Shown: piece after piece, positions 7,979-15,599 of the stretch | How positions within the stretch are numbered: the first letter of the stretch is position 1 | Layout: the number at the start of each line of letters is the position of its first letter | Assembly (NCBI RefSeq): GCF_030817535.1 | Contig: NZ_JAUSZL010000002.1 | Span: 7,502,001 to 7,566,000, forward strand | DNA from: Streptomyces sp. V3I8 | GTDB lineage: Bacteria; Actinomycetota; Actinomycetes; Streptomycetales; Streptomycetaceae | DNA length: 64,000 nucleotides | Reading direction: 5' to 3' | Position numbers and translations under genes: made by a program | The notes under the pieces: model-generated | What the model was told of the DNA's origin: nothing | The model's input: only the letters and a program-made list of their open reading frames with translations | Database searches by the model: none

Positions 7979-8677
7979 GTGGCAGGGCAGCGAGTGCAGC
8001 GTGTGGCCGCGCCACTACGGTCCCAGGTGCTCGAACTGCTCCGGCAAGACATCCTGGCAGCGGAGTTCACACCCGGGGAGCGGCTGGTCGAGGCGCGGCT
8101 GTGCGCACGGTACGAGGTCTCCCGGACGGTGATCCGTGAGGTCTTGCGACAGCTTGAGTCCGAAGGGCTTGTGACCACGGTTGCGAACCGCGGTCCGGTC
8201 GTCACCGAACTGACGGCCTCCGACGCCAAGGCGCTCTACGAGGTGCGGTGCGCGCTGGAGGGCCTGGCCGGGGCCCTGTTCGCCGAGCGGTCCACCCCCG
8301 AACAGTGTGAGCAGATGGGTGAGTTGGTTCGCCGTTTCTCACGCACCTACGGCAAGGCCGACCTGAGCGAGCGGCTCTCGATGAAGGACGAGTTCTACGA
8401 CGTCCTCACTGCCGGGGCGGGGAATACGATCATCGATTCGACCCTCCGCGGCATCCACGCACGCGTGCAGATGCTGCGTGGGCTGTCCATGCAGGCTGAA
8501 GGGCGGGACCCGGAGACCGTCCGGGAACTTACCGCCATCCACGATGCCGCGGCCGTGCGCCGTGATGCCGGTGCCGCTCGTGAAGCGTGCGAGATTCACG
8601 TCCGCAATGCCGCGGCGACCGCACTGGCACAGCTCGCCGCGCAGCGCTCCGAGCACCAGAGGACCGCCGCCGGCTGA
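7979..8677 (+). CDS. GntR family regulator, FadR/FCD subfamily
   Basis: A 232-aa regulator. The N-terminal winged helix (about residues 8-75) shows LRSQVLELLRQDILAAEFTPGERLVE and VSRTVIREVLRQLESEGLV. The C-terminal FCD domain (about 85-215) contains the expected metal/ligand positions, including the pattern ALYEVRCALEG and later HDAAA and HVRNA. The GTG at 7979 has AAGGAG 7 nt upstream. The palindrome in its own leader and copies before the two neighbouring catabolic units suggest it represses the Old Yellow Enzyme, CMD and its own genes until a pathway acid binds. The regulon assignment is inferred. Confidence 0.88.
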   Translation: MAGQRVQRVAAPLRSQVLELLRQDILAAEFTPGERLVEARLCARYEVSRTVIREVLRQLESEGLVTTVANRGPVVTELTASDAKALYEVRCALEGLAGALFAERSTPEQCEQMGELVRRFSRTYGKADLSERLSMKDEFYDVLTAGAGNTIIDSTLRGIHARVQMLRGLSMQAEGRDPETVRELTAIHDAAAVRRDAGAAREACEIHVRNAAATALAQLAAQRSEHQRTAAG

Positions 8678-8753
8678 CCGAGCCCGGCCCCGTCACCGTC
8701 CCGACCTTCTGCTCGACTTGCCATGAACGTTCCGTCACGGCCAGGCTCGAGCA

Positions 8754-9587
8754 TCATTCGGCCGGCTCCCGGACTTCTTCTGCCCGGGCCAGGACACCCC
8801 TTGCCCGTTCGAATACCGGCCGATCGACCATCTGTCCGCCGACCACGGTGACCGAATCGCCGACGCCCAGGACGCTGCGTGCCCAGCGCAGTTCGTCGGC
8901 GGTGGGAGCGAACCCGTCGGCGGCGGGCCGCACCTGAGCGGGGTGAATGCACAGCTTGCCGGTGAAGCCCAGGCGCCGGGCGTGCGCGATGTCGGCATCG
9001 AGCGCACCGGCGTCCCGTACGGCGGTGGTGACACCGTCGACGGGCGGGCGGATGCCGGCTGCCGCGGACGCGAGCACCAGTCGGGAGCGGGCATGTGTGA
9101 GGGCGACATGGTCATCCGGGGCAACGCCCAGCTGAACGGCAAGATCGACATTGCCGAAAGCGACGCGCACGACTCCGGGGACGGAGCACACCTCATGGGC
9201 CCGCTCGATGCCGAGAGCCGTCTCGACCAGCGGGATCAGCGGGCAGCGTCCGGCCACACGGCCGGCGATCTCTGCCAGGACGTACGCGTCCTCGGCCTTG
9301 GGCACCATGACGGGGCAGCCGTGGGCGGCCGCTTGCGCCAGGTCCGCCTCGAACCAGGGGGTGCCGGGTGGATTGATGCGTACGACGGCTCGGGTGCCAA
9401 GGGCAGGCCAGGTGCTCGCGTTGCCGCGGGCACTGTCCTTGTCGTCCGGGGCGACGGCGTCCTCCAGATCGATGACGACCAGGTCGGTGCCGGATGAGGC
9501 TGCCTTGTCGAAGCGGTCGGGCCGGTTGCCCGGGACGAAGAGCAGGGTTCGCGCGGCGGTGACGCGGTCGCCGTCCGGGTGGCTCAT
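8754..9587 (-). CDS. HpcH/HpaI (CitE-like) acyl-CoA lyase, probable citramalyl-CoA lyase
   Basis: A 277-aa TIM-barrel protein of the CitE family. TLLFVPGNRPDRFDKA opens the chain, VVIDLEDAV follows, and the Mg2+ ligands are E122 in PLVETALG and D148 in FGNVDLA. Stand-alone CitE proteins cleave citramalyl-CoA or malyl-CoA to acetyl-CoA plus pyruvate or glyoxylate. Its ATG overlaps the stop of the upstream hydratase gene by 4 nt (ATGA). With the CoA-transferase and hydratase nearby it fits the last step of itaconate or mesaconate breakdown. Substrate preference is inferred from context. Confidence 0.83.
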   Translation of the reverse strand: MSHPDGDRVTAARTLLFVPGNRPDRFDKAASSGTDLVVIDLEDAVAPDDKDSARGNASTWPALGTRAVVRINPPGTPWFEADLAQAAAHGCPVMVPKAEDAYVLAEIAGRVAGRCPLIPLVETALGIERAHEVCSVPGVVRVAFGNVDLAVQLGVAPDDHVALTHARSRLVLASAAAGIRPPVDGVTTAVRDAGALDADIAHARRLGFTGKLCIHPAQVRPAADGFAPTADELRWARSVLGVGDSVTVVGGQMVDRPVFERARGVLARAEEVREPAE

Positions 9588-10453
9588 GCGAAGGTCACCT
9601 CGGCGGTGGCGTGCCGGGCCTCGCGGTAGGTGGCGACGCGCAGCCGGGCCTGTCCTTCGGTGGGTGTGCCGCCGGCGATGAGGTGCTCGCCGACGAACGC
9701 AGGCCGGTGCAGCCGGTAGGAGAGCGACCGTACCCGGCGCCTGGGGGCGTTCCTGCGCACGAGTTCCAGGATGAGCAGAGCCAGCAGCGGGCCGTGGACG
9801 ACGAGACCCGGATACCCCTCCACATCCCGCGCGTACGGAGTGTCGTAGTGGATGCGGTGAGCGTTTGCGGTGAGCGCGCTGAACCGGAACAGCAGCGTTT
9901 CGGTCGGCCTGAGCCGGAGCTGCCACTGCCCCTCCGCCTCCGGTACGGCCGAGATGTCGAGCGTGGCCGGATGCCGGGGCGCGTTGCCGTTGCCCGACCG
10001 GTAGACGATGTCCTGCTCCTCCACCACGCAGAGGCGGCCGTGCTGCCGGAACTCCTGGCGCTCGGTGACGAACAGAAGCTCGCCACTGCGGCCGTGCCTG
10101 GGGGTGACCGCGGCCAGGCTGCTGGTGCGTTCGGCCGGCTCGCCGAGACGCAGGGGCTCGATGACCTCGCAGCGTCCACCGGCGAACATGCGCCGACGGT
10201 CCGGAACGGGCGGCAGATTGCGGCCGTCGCGCAGGTGTCCGTCGGGGCCGAGGCCCTGCTGGGGAACCCACTGCAGGAAGTAGAGCCACTGCCACAGAGG
10301 CGGCAGCGGATCGCCGGACTCGGCGGCGGCGCCGGGGAGGTCAAGCAGGTTCGAAAAGGCCGCCGCCGGGCCGAGCAACAGGGGATCCTTGGCAGTCGCC
10401 GGTTCGGGATGCCAGGACTCCACATAGGAGGCGAGGGGCGCAGGCATGGGCAC
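9584..10453 (-). CDS. MaoC/FAS1-like hydratase, probable itaconyl-CoA or mesaconyl-CoA hydratase
   Basis: A 289-aa two-part hotdog protein. The N-terminal half includes PLPPLWQWLYFLQWVPQQGLGPDGH and GGRCEVIEPLRLGE. The C-terminal MaoC-type half contains RFSALTANAHRIHYD and VVHGPLLALL, with the hydratase Asp/His environment. This layout is that of 3-methylfumaryl-CoA (mesaconyl-C4-CoA) hydratase and the itaconyl-CoA hydratase group. The GTG at 10453 with AGAGGA upstream is preferred over the ATG two codons later. It is translationally coupled to the lyase and probably makes citramalyl-CoA. Confidence 0.78.
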   Translation of the reverse strand: MPMPAPLASYVESWHPEPATAKDPLLLGPAAAFSNLLDLPGAAAESGDPLPPLWQWLYFLQWVPQQGLGPDGHLRDGRNLPPVPDRRRMFAGGRCEVIEPLRLGEPAERTSSLAAVTPRHGRSGELLFVTERQEFRQHGRLCVVEEQDIVYRSGNGNAPRHPATLDISAVPEAEGQWQLRLRPTETLLFRFSALTANAHRIHYDTPYARDVEGYPGLVVHGPLLALLILELVRRNAPRRRVRSLSYRLHRPAFVGEHLIAGGTPTEGQARLRVATYREARHATAEVTFA

Positions 10454-10693
10454 GGTTTCCTCTCATCGGGGTGACGACCTGCAGGGCCGGCGCGTGGCGG
10501 CCGTACCAGTGGGCGCAGGTGCCGCCCCGGAGGGCGGCGGGGGAGTGGGTGACTCGTGCACGCCGTACATCATGAGTGCTGATGGATGGAGCTGAACAAT
10601 AAAAAGGCATGATGCAGGTATGCCCGGCCTGTATGACTGCACGGCCGGCAGGGGGACGTCGTCCGGTCCGGATCTGGAACGGGCTGGACGACG
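10454..10693. other. Leader of the hydratase/lyase operon
   Basis: About 240 bp with no gene between the LysR stop and the hydratase start. It contains the LysR-type box at 10570-10584. It also holds a hairpin at 10521-10538 (GCCGCCC, 4-nt loop, GGGCGGC) that would form in the leftward leader RNA. Confidence 0.5.
10570..10584. promoter_or_regulatory. Putative LysR box upstream of the hydratase/lyase operon
   Basis: TCATGAGTGCTGATG matches 14 of 15 bases of TCATGAGTGCTCATG found at 11691 in the LysR/CoA-transferase promoter. It contains a T-N11-A element. Two near-identical copies at the two promoters of one pathway point to one LysR regulon. Confidence 0.6.
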
Positions 10694-11626
10694 TCACTCA
10701 CCGTGAGGCTGCGCGGACGGCCATCGGCCCTCACGCACGGCCACGCTGATCTGCCGTACAAGCTCCTGAGCCACCGCATCCACGGCGGGTGGCGTCCGGC
10801 CGGACCTCGGGGTGGCGAGGACGATCGAACGCCACACCGCCGGCTCGGTGAGCGGCGCTGCGCTCAGAGTGCCGTTCGCGACGTCCTCGGCGATGCCGAC
10901 CCCGGGCAGCACGGTCCAGCCGTGCTCGGCCAGTACGAGCTGTTTCTGCACCCGCAGGGAGTTGGTCTGGACGACGACCTCCATGTCGGCCTGCGCGCGC
11001 GCCGCAGCGGCGTCGATCAGTGCGCGCAGGGCATGGCCGGAGGCGGGCAGGACCATGGGATGGCCGGCGACCTCGGCAAAGGGCACGGGACGATCGGCCT
11101 TCAGGCCGGCGGAGGGCGGGGCTGCCACCCACAGCTGTTCGCGCACCAGCGGCCGGGTGTGGAGCGAGGGGGTGCTGTCCAGGTTGTACAGCAGCGTCAG
11201 GTCCAGGTCCCCGTCGTCGAGCCATCGCTGGAGGTGCCCGGAGTAGGCCGTCATCAGGCGCAGTTCGACACCGGGGTGCTTCCTGGCGAGGGCCGAGACC
11301 AGTGGTTCGGCCAGCAGATCGATCGTGCTCTCGAGCAGGCCGGCGTTGACGATGCCCGTGACAGCGCCGGGTGCGGGCCGCACCTCGGCACGGGCCCGTT
11401 CCAGCTCGTTCAGCGCCCGCCGAGCCCGGTCCACCATGATCGAGCCGGCCTCGGTGGGGCGCATGCCCAGCCGGGTCCGCTCGAAGAGCGGGACGCCGAG
11501 TTCGTGCTCCAGGGTGCGGATCTGCCGGGTCACGGCCGGCTGCACCAGGTGCAGCAGCTCCGCAGCGCGGGTCACGCTTCCCACCTCGGCAACCGTGACG
11601 AGCGCTTTCAGCTGTTTGACGTCCAC
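10694..11626 (-). CDS. LysR family transcriptional regulator
   Basis: A 310-aa LysR regulator. The N-terminal helix-turn-helix reads LKALVTVAEVGSVTRAAELL and QPAVTRQIRTLEHELGVPLF; the ligand-binding domain starts near residue 90. The GTG at 11626, with GGGGAG 4 nt upstream, places the HTH at the usual position; upstream in-frame starts would add an unlikely tail. It lies between the hydratase/lyase operon and the divergent CoA-transferase/dehydrogenase operon, like the LysR activators of itaconate genes in pseudomonads. The two TCATGAGTGCT boxes are its likely targets; itaconate or its CoA ester is a plausible inducer. Confidence 0.88.
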   Translation of the reverse strand: MDVKQLKALVTVAEVGSVTRAAELLHLVQPAVTRQIRTLEHELGVPLFERTRLGMRPTEAGSIMVDRARRALNELERARAEVRPAPGAVTGIVNAGLLESTIDLLAEPLVSALARKHPGVELRLMTAYSGHLQRWLDDGDLDLTLLYNLDSTPSLHTRPLVREQLWVAAPPSAGLKADRPVPFAEVAGHPMVLPASGHALRALIDAAAARAQADMEVVVQTNSLRVQKQLVLAEHGWTVLPGVGIAEDVANGTLSAAPLTEPAVWRSIVLATPRSGRTPPAVDAVAQELVRQISVAVREGRWPSAQPHGE

Positions 11627-11690
11627 TGCTCTCCCCTCAGCATCCGCACCGGGCATGATGCCATCACGATTTAGTATTTCACTCCCACTG

Positions 11691-11706
11691 TCATGAGTGC
11701 TCATGA
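11691..11706. promoter_or_regulatory. LysR box between LysR and CoA-transferase genes
   Basis: TCATGAG and CTCATGA are perfect 7-bp inverted arms around TG. The site includes the LysR T-N11-A pattern and lies 40 bp before the CoA-transferase start and 65 bp before the LysR start. The near-copy at 10570 supports its use. Confidence 0.7.
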
Positions 11707-11745
11707 TGGCTTCAGCGGGTCGAGTCCACTCCCGGAGGCCAACGC

Positions 11746-12945
11746 ATGCCTGAGCACCCCGAAAACCTGCCCCTGTCCGGTGTTACCGTCGTCAGCGTCG
11801 AGCAGGCGGTGGCGGCCCCGTTCGCCACGCGGCAACTCGCCGACCTCGGCGCCCGGGTGATCAAGGTGGAGCGGCCGGGAGGAGGTGACTTCGCCCGCCG
11901 GTACGACACAAGCGTGCACGGTGAGTCCAGCTATTTCGTCTGGCTCAACCGCTCGAAGGAGTCCCTGACCCTCGACCTGAAGACCGGACGGGGACGACAC
12001 ATCCTGGAACAACTCCTCGCCCGGGCTGATGTGTTCGTGCAGAACCTGACGCCCGGCGCGGCTGCGAGGATAGGTCTGGGAACAGACGCGCTGCGCGAGC
12101 GTTTCCCGTCACTGATCCCCTGCTCGATCTCCGGCTACGGCGCCACCGGACCCTGGGCCGAACGCAAGGCGTACGACCTGCTGGTGCAGTGCCAGACCGG
12201 ACTCGTCTCCCTCACCGGAAGCCCGGAGGAACCCGCCAGGGTGGGCATCTCCATCGCCGACATCGCGGGCGGTATGTACGCCTACTCGGGCATCCTCACG
12301 GCTCTGTTCACCAGGGCCACCACGGGTGCCGTACGACCTGTGGAGGTATCGCTGTTCGAGGCGCTGGCGGAATGGCTGGGCCAGCCCGCGTACTACACCC
12401 GCTTCACCGGCAGCCAGCCCCCACGGGTGGGTACCCAGCACGCCACCATCGCCCCTTACGGCGTCTACACCTGCGCCGACGGCAAGGACGTCCTGTTCTC
12501 CGTCCAGACTGAACGCGAGTGGGCCGCGCTGTGCGAGCGCTTCCTCGACGCCCCCGATCTGGTTGACGACCCGCGCTTCGCCTCCGGCCCGGCACGCGTC
12601 GCCCACCGCGAGGAACTGAACGCGGTCGTGACCGCACGGTTCGCGGAGACGGACAGTGCCGAGGCGATGAGACTGCTGGACGAGTCCGCCATCGCCAACG
12701 CCGGAGTCAACGACGTCGAGGACTTCCTTGCCCACCCGGTGCTTGCCGCACGCGGCCGCTGGCGGGACGTGCCGATTCCTGGCGGAATGACGGTGCCGGC
12801 CCTGCTTCCTCCGGCCGACCTGGCAGGCGTGATGCCCCGCATGGGCGCCGTGCCTGCTGCAGGCGAGCACACCGAGCCTCTCCTCGCCGAACTGGGATAC
12901 AGCCCGGCCGAGATCCAGGACCTACGAGCCGCCCGCATCCTCTGA
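11746..12945 (+). CDS. CaiB/BaiF family III acyl-CoA:carboxylate CoA-transferase
   Basis: A 399-aa family III CoA-transferase. The N-terminal LSGVTVVSVEQAVAAPFATRQLADLGA and KVERPGGGDFAR are characteristic. The catalytic aspartate that forms the mixed anhydride is D144 in RKAYDLLVQ, and the domain end contains AGVNDVEDFLAHP. It most likely moves CoA from succinyl-CoA to a C5 dicarboxylate such as itaconate, mesaconate or methylsuccinate, the first step of the LysR-controlled pathway. The dehydrogenase gene follows after 31 bp. Family certain; substrate inferred. Confidence 0.87.
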   Translation: MPEHPENLPLSGVTVVSVEQAVAAPFATRQLADLGARVIKVERPGGGDFARRYDTSVHGESSYFVWLNRSKESLTLDLKTGRGRHILEQLLARADVFVQNLTPGAAARIGLGTDALRERFPSLIPCSISGYGATGPWAERKAYDLLVQCQTGLVSLTGSPEEPARVGISIADIAGGMYAYSGILTALFTRATTGAVRPVEVSLFEALAEWLGQPAYYTRFTGSQPPRVGTQHATIAPYGVYTCADGKDVLFSVQTEREWAALCERFLDAPDLVDDPRFASGPARVAHREELNAVVTARFAETDSAEAMRLLDESAIANAGVNDVEDFLAHPVLAARGRWRDVPIPGGMTVPALLPPADLAGVMPRMGAVPAAGEHTEPLLAELGYSPAEIQDLRAARIL

Positions 12946-12976
12946 CATCGGCGCCCACTCCCAGGAGCAACTCAAC

Positions 12977-14143
12977 ATGAGCACTCTCGACACCCTGTCC
13001 GAGGACGAGCGGTTCATCGTCCGCACGGTGCACGAATTCGTGGACAAGGAGGTGAAACCTGTCGTCCAGGAGCTGGAGCACGCCAACACCTACCCCGAAG
13101 CCCTGATCGAGCAGATGAAGCAACTCGGCATCTTCGGCCTCGCCGTCCCCGAGCAGTATGGCGGCACCCCTGTCTCCGGCCCCTGCTATGTGCTGATCAC
13201 CGAGGAACTGGCCCGCGGGTGGATGAGCCTGGCCGGCGCGATGGGAGGCCACACGGTCGTGTCCAAGCTGCTGCTGCACTTCGGCACCGAGGAGCAGAAG
13301 CGGCGGTACCTGCCCAAGATGGCCACCGGCGAGATCCGGGCGACCATGGCCCTGACGGAGCCGGGCGGCGGCTCGGATCTGCAGGCGATGCGCACGGTCG
13401 CCCGCAGGGAGGACGACGGATATGTCGTCAACGGCACCAAGACGTGGATCACCAACTCCCGCCGCTCGCAACTGATCGCCCTGCTGTGCAAGACGGACCC
13501 CGAGGCCGCTCCCGCACACCGGGGCATCTCCGTCCTCCTGGTCGAGCACGGGCCGGGGCTCACCATCTCCCGAGACCTGCCCAAGCTCGGCTACAAGGGT
13601 GTGGAGAGCTGCGAACTGTCCTTCGAGGAGTATCGGGCGCCGGCCGACGCTCTGCTCGGCGGCGTGGAGGGCAAGGGCTTCGGGCAGATGATGAAGGGCC
13701 TGGAGACCGGGCGGTTGCAGGTTGCCGCCCGCGCGCTCGGGGTCGCTCGGGCGGCGCTGGAGGACGCGCTGGTTTACGCCCAGGAGCGGGAGTCGTTCGG
13801 CAAGCCGATCTGGCAGCACCAGTCGATCGGCAACTACCTGGCGGACATGGCGACTTCACTGACAGCTGCCCGGCAGCTGACCCTGTACGCGGCGCGAGAG
13901 GCTGACGCCGGGCGGCGAGTAGACATGGAAACAGGGATGGCGAAGCTATTCGCCTCCGAGACGGCCATGCAGATCGCCCTCAACGCCGTGCGCATTCACG
14001 GCGGTTACGGCTACTCCACCGAGTTCGACGTCGAACGCTACTTCCGAGACGCCCCGTTGATGATCGTCGGCGAGGGCACCAACGAGATCCAGCGCAACAT
14101 CATCGCGAGCCAGCTGATCAAGCGAGGAGGTCTGGAGAGGTGA
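12977..14143 (+). CDS. Acyl-CoA dehydrogenase
   Basis: A 388-aa FAD-dependent acyl-CoA dehydrogenase of normal length. It has MALTEPGGGSDLQAMRT and NGTKTWITNS in the middle beta domain, and the catalytic base E366 in VGEGTNEIQRNI. It is co-transcribed with the CoA-transferase. A dehydrogenase next to itaconate genes is known in Pseudomonas. Here it could oxidise methylsuccinyl-CoA to mesaconyl-CoA, linking saturated C5 acids to the hydratase/lyase steps; that role is inference. Confidence 0.88.
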   Translation: MSTLDTLSEDERFIVRTVHEFVDKEVKPVVQELEHANTYPEALIEQMKQLGIFGLAVPEQYGGTPVSGPCYVLITEELARGWMSLAGAMGGHTVVSKLLLHFGTEEQKRRYLPKMATGEIRATMALTEPGGGSDLQAMRTVARREDDGYVVNGTKTWITNSRRSQLIALLCKTDPEAAPAHRGISVLLVEHGPGLTISRDLPKLGYKGVESCELSFEEYRAPADALLGGVEGKGFGQMMKGLETGRLQVAARALGVARAALEDALVYAQERESFGKPIWQHQSIGNYLADMATSLTAARQLTLYAAREADAGRRVDMETGMAKLFASETAMQIALNAVRIHGGYGYSTEFDVERYFRDAPLMIVGEGTNEIQRNIIASQLIKRGGLER

Positions 14144-14309
14144 ACCTCGTAGGTGCGTGACGTACGTGGCGACGGGCAGAGTCGATCTGAAGTTCCCCCG
14201 CTGAGCTGGACAGCCTGATACTGGGACTGACGGGTCCCGGAGGAAGCAGTTCCAGGTAGTGAGCAAGAAGAGCAACATGAGCAAGCGGTACACGGCTGAC
14301 CGCGGGCAC

Positions 14310-14640
14310 GGGCCCGCGGGTGCCACCTCCTTGAGGATGTCGACCTCGCACTCCTGACCGCTGTCGGGATCGGTGACCAGGAAGCGGGCGGAGAGCGGGG
14401 AAACCTCGATGGTCTCGGCCCGCCATCCGAGCCGGGTCAGACCGTCGACCAGGTAGTGGGCGATGTCGGCCATGGGGGCAGGGTTCTGGGTGGCGACGTC
14501 CAGATCCTGGCTGGGGCGGTCGACGAGCTGGTCGCCTGGACGGCGTAGCCGCCGGTCGGCACCAGCGGGTAGGGCGAACCGAGGGCGAGGACGTCTTCGA
14601 GGAGCCGGGCGTGCAGCTCCGGCATCGGTGGTTTCTTCAC
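14310..14640 (-). pseudogene. Frameshifted and truncated AbiEii-type nucleotidyltransferase
   Basis: The first part reads MKKPPMPELHARLLEDVLALGSPYPLV..TGGYAVQA. After one missing base near 14532 the frame continues as QLVDRPSQDLDVATQNPAPMADIAHYLVDGLTRLGW..VDILKEV. GG and DLD are the nucleotidyltransferase-fold motifs of AbiEii/MNT-type proteins. The chain loses homology near 14310, so the C-terminal half is missing. Its GTG at 14640 overlaps the stop of the upstream gene by 4 nt. A toxin-type role would be lost; a base-calling error could explain the frameshift but not the truncation. Confidence 0.72.
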
Positions 14641-15005
14641 GTGGCGGTGGCCTGACCGGCTTCACGCAGCTCGGGGAAGGCGCCCTCCCAGGCGTCGCGG
14701 ACGGCGGTGCCGATCAGGGTGCGCAGAGTCGGCCATAGCTCGATCAGCAGGTCGGCGTTGAGGAAGCGGCACAGGTCCTCGCGCATGCCCTCGGACAGCA
14801 CCGTGCGGTACAGGCTCATCCGTAGCCGCGGCCGGTCCAGGTCGAAGGAGCGCAGCCCGGACCAGGCCACCGTCAGCGGCAGCTCGAGCACGCCGTGCAC
14901 CGGTCCGCGCAGCTCGTCCAGGGAGCCGGGCAGCCGCCGGACGAACTTGATTCGGTACGGGTCGGCGACGCCCGGGGCGAGTGCGACGGCTCCGGGGAGC
15001 GACAT
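14637..15005 (-). CDS. Hypothetical protein coupled to the AbiEii-type gene
   Basis: A 122-aa protein beginning MSLPGAVALAPGVADPYRIKF, with no signal peptide or membrane helix and no motif I can name. Its stop overlaps the GTG of the nucleotidyltransferase remnant (GTGA), so the two formed one translational unit. By position it may be the AbiEi-like or regulatory partner, but I see no clear helix-turn-helix. It appears intact although its partner is broken. Confidence 0.55.
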   Translation of the reverse strand: MSLPGAVALAPGVADPYRIKFVRRLPGSLDELRGPVHGVLELPLTVAWSGLRSFDLDRPRLRMSLYRTVLSEGMREDLCRFLNADLLIELWPTLRTLIGTAVRDAWEGAFPELREAGQATAT

Positions 15006-15406
15006 GGCGTCGATTATCCCCGATCGACGCCCGTTGGCAGGAACGGTCTGACATCCAGGTCCAGATTGCTCGGGGATTTGGTGAAGCGTGCGCAGGCTTC
15101 ACCGCGAGCGTGGCCCCTGGACCCGGGGGCTCGGGGCGGCGGAGGCCAACCTCCGTGGCCGTGCGTCAAGGCGCGCTCTGCCCTGACGGCCGCCCTGGCG
15201 CCGGGGCGCCGCCGGACGTGACCGAACCGGCCGCGGCGGACGCCGGAAGCGCGCCTCGTCCGGCTCATCCTCACGGCCGCCGCCGCGCTGGACGACCTCA
15301 CGGGCGATGCCTGGGACACGGTGGATGACCGGCTGCGTTTCCCTCGTGGCGAGGATTGCGGCGTGGGCCGGACATGAACCTCAGCTGATCCGCCCCACCC
15401 TGGGTA

Positions 15407-15444
15407 CGGAAGGGCCCGCACGGCTTGCCGTGCGGGCCCTTCCG
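15407..15444. terminator. Strong hairpin terminator
   Basis: Perfect 18-bp arms (15407-15424 and 15427-15444; inner part GGGCCCGCACGGC) around a TT. There is no T-tract, as is common for actinomycete terminators. No expressed gene ends directly before it, so it may be left over from a deleted gene. Confidence 0.7.
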
Positions 15445-15501
15445 CGTCATCCCCTGCTTCGCGGACGCACACGTCCTAGTGGGGTGTATCCCGCCTCCCC
15501 G

Positions 15502-15534
15502 GTGGGAGATGAGTGGGAGACAAGTGGGAGATGA
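15502..15534. repeat. Three 11-bp tandem repeats (GTGGGAGAYRA)
   Basis: GTGGGAGATGA, GTGGGAGACAA and GTGGGAGATGA follow one another without gaps. Short direct repeats like these are typical of integrase arm sites or protein-binding iterons. Their place at the compositional boundary is suggestive but not proof of an attachment site. Confidence 0.6.
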
Positions 15535-15599
15535 TCATGGCGCGGTGCTGCAATCAGGCGCTGGGAAATGCTCGATGGCGCTACCTGTGCGGCCCTGGT

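Larger units (their letters stand above)
15006..15599. other. Gene-free stretch at the right edge of the accessory region
   Basis: About 590 bp with no supported gene. It contains the 18-bp-stem hairpin at 15407-15444 and the 11-bp tandem repeats at 15502-15534. Base composition and gene content change on its right side, where conserved chromosomal genes begin. No tRNA or integrase gene could be made out. Confidence 0.55.

Noticed and set aside
15361..15444. Possible tRNA gene before the strong hairpin at 15407
   Set aside because: No cloverleaf with T-loop GTTCGA-type sequence or acceptor stem could be made from the preceding 90 bases.
15502..15534. CRISPR-like short repeats
   Set aside because: Repeats are 11 bp, contiguous, without spacers and without cas genes nearby.
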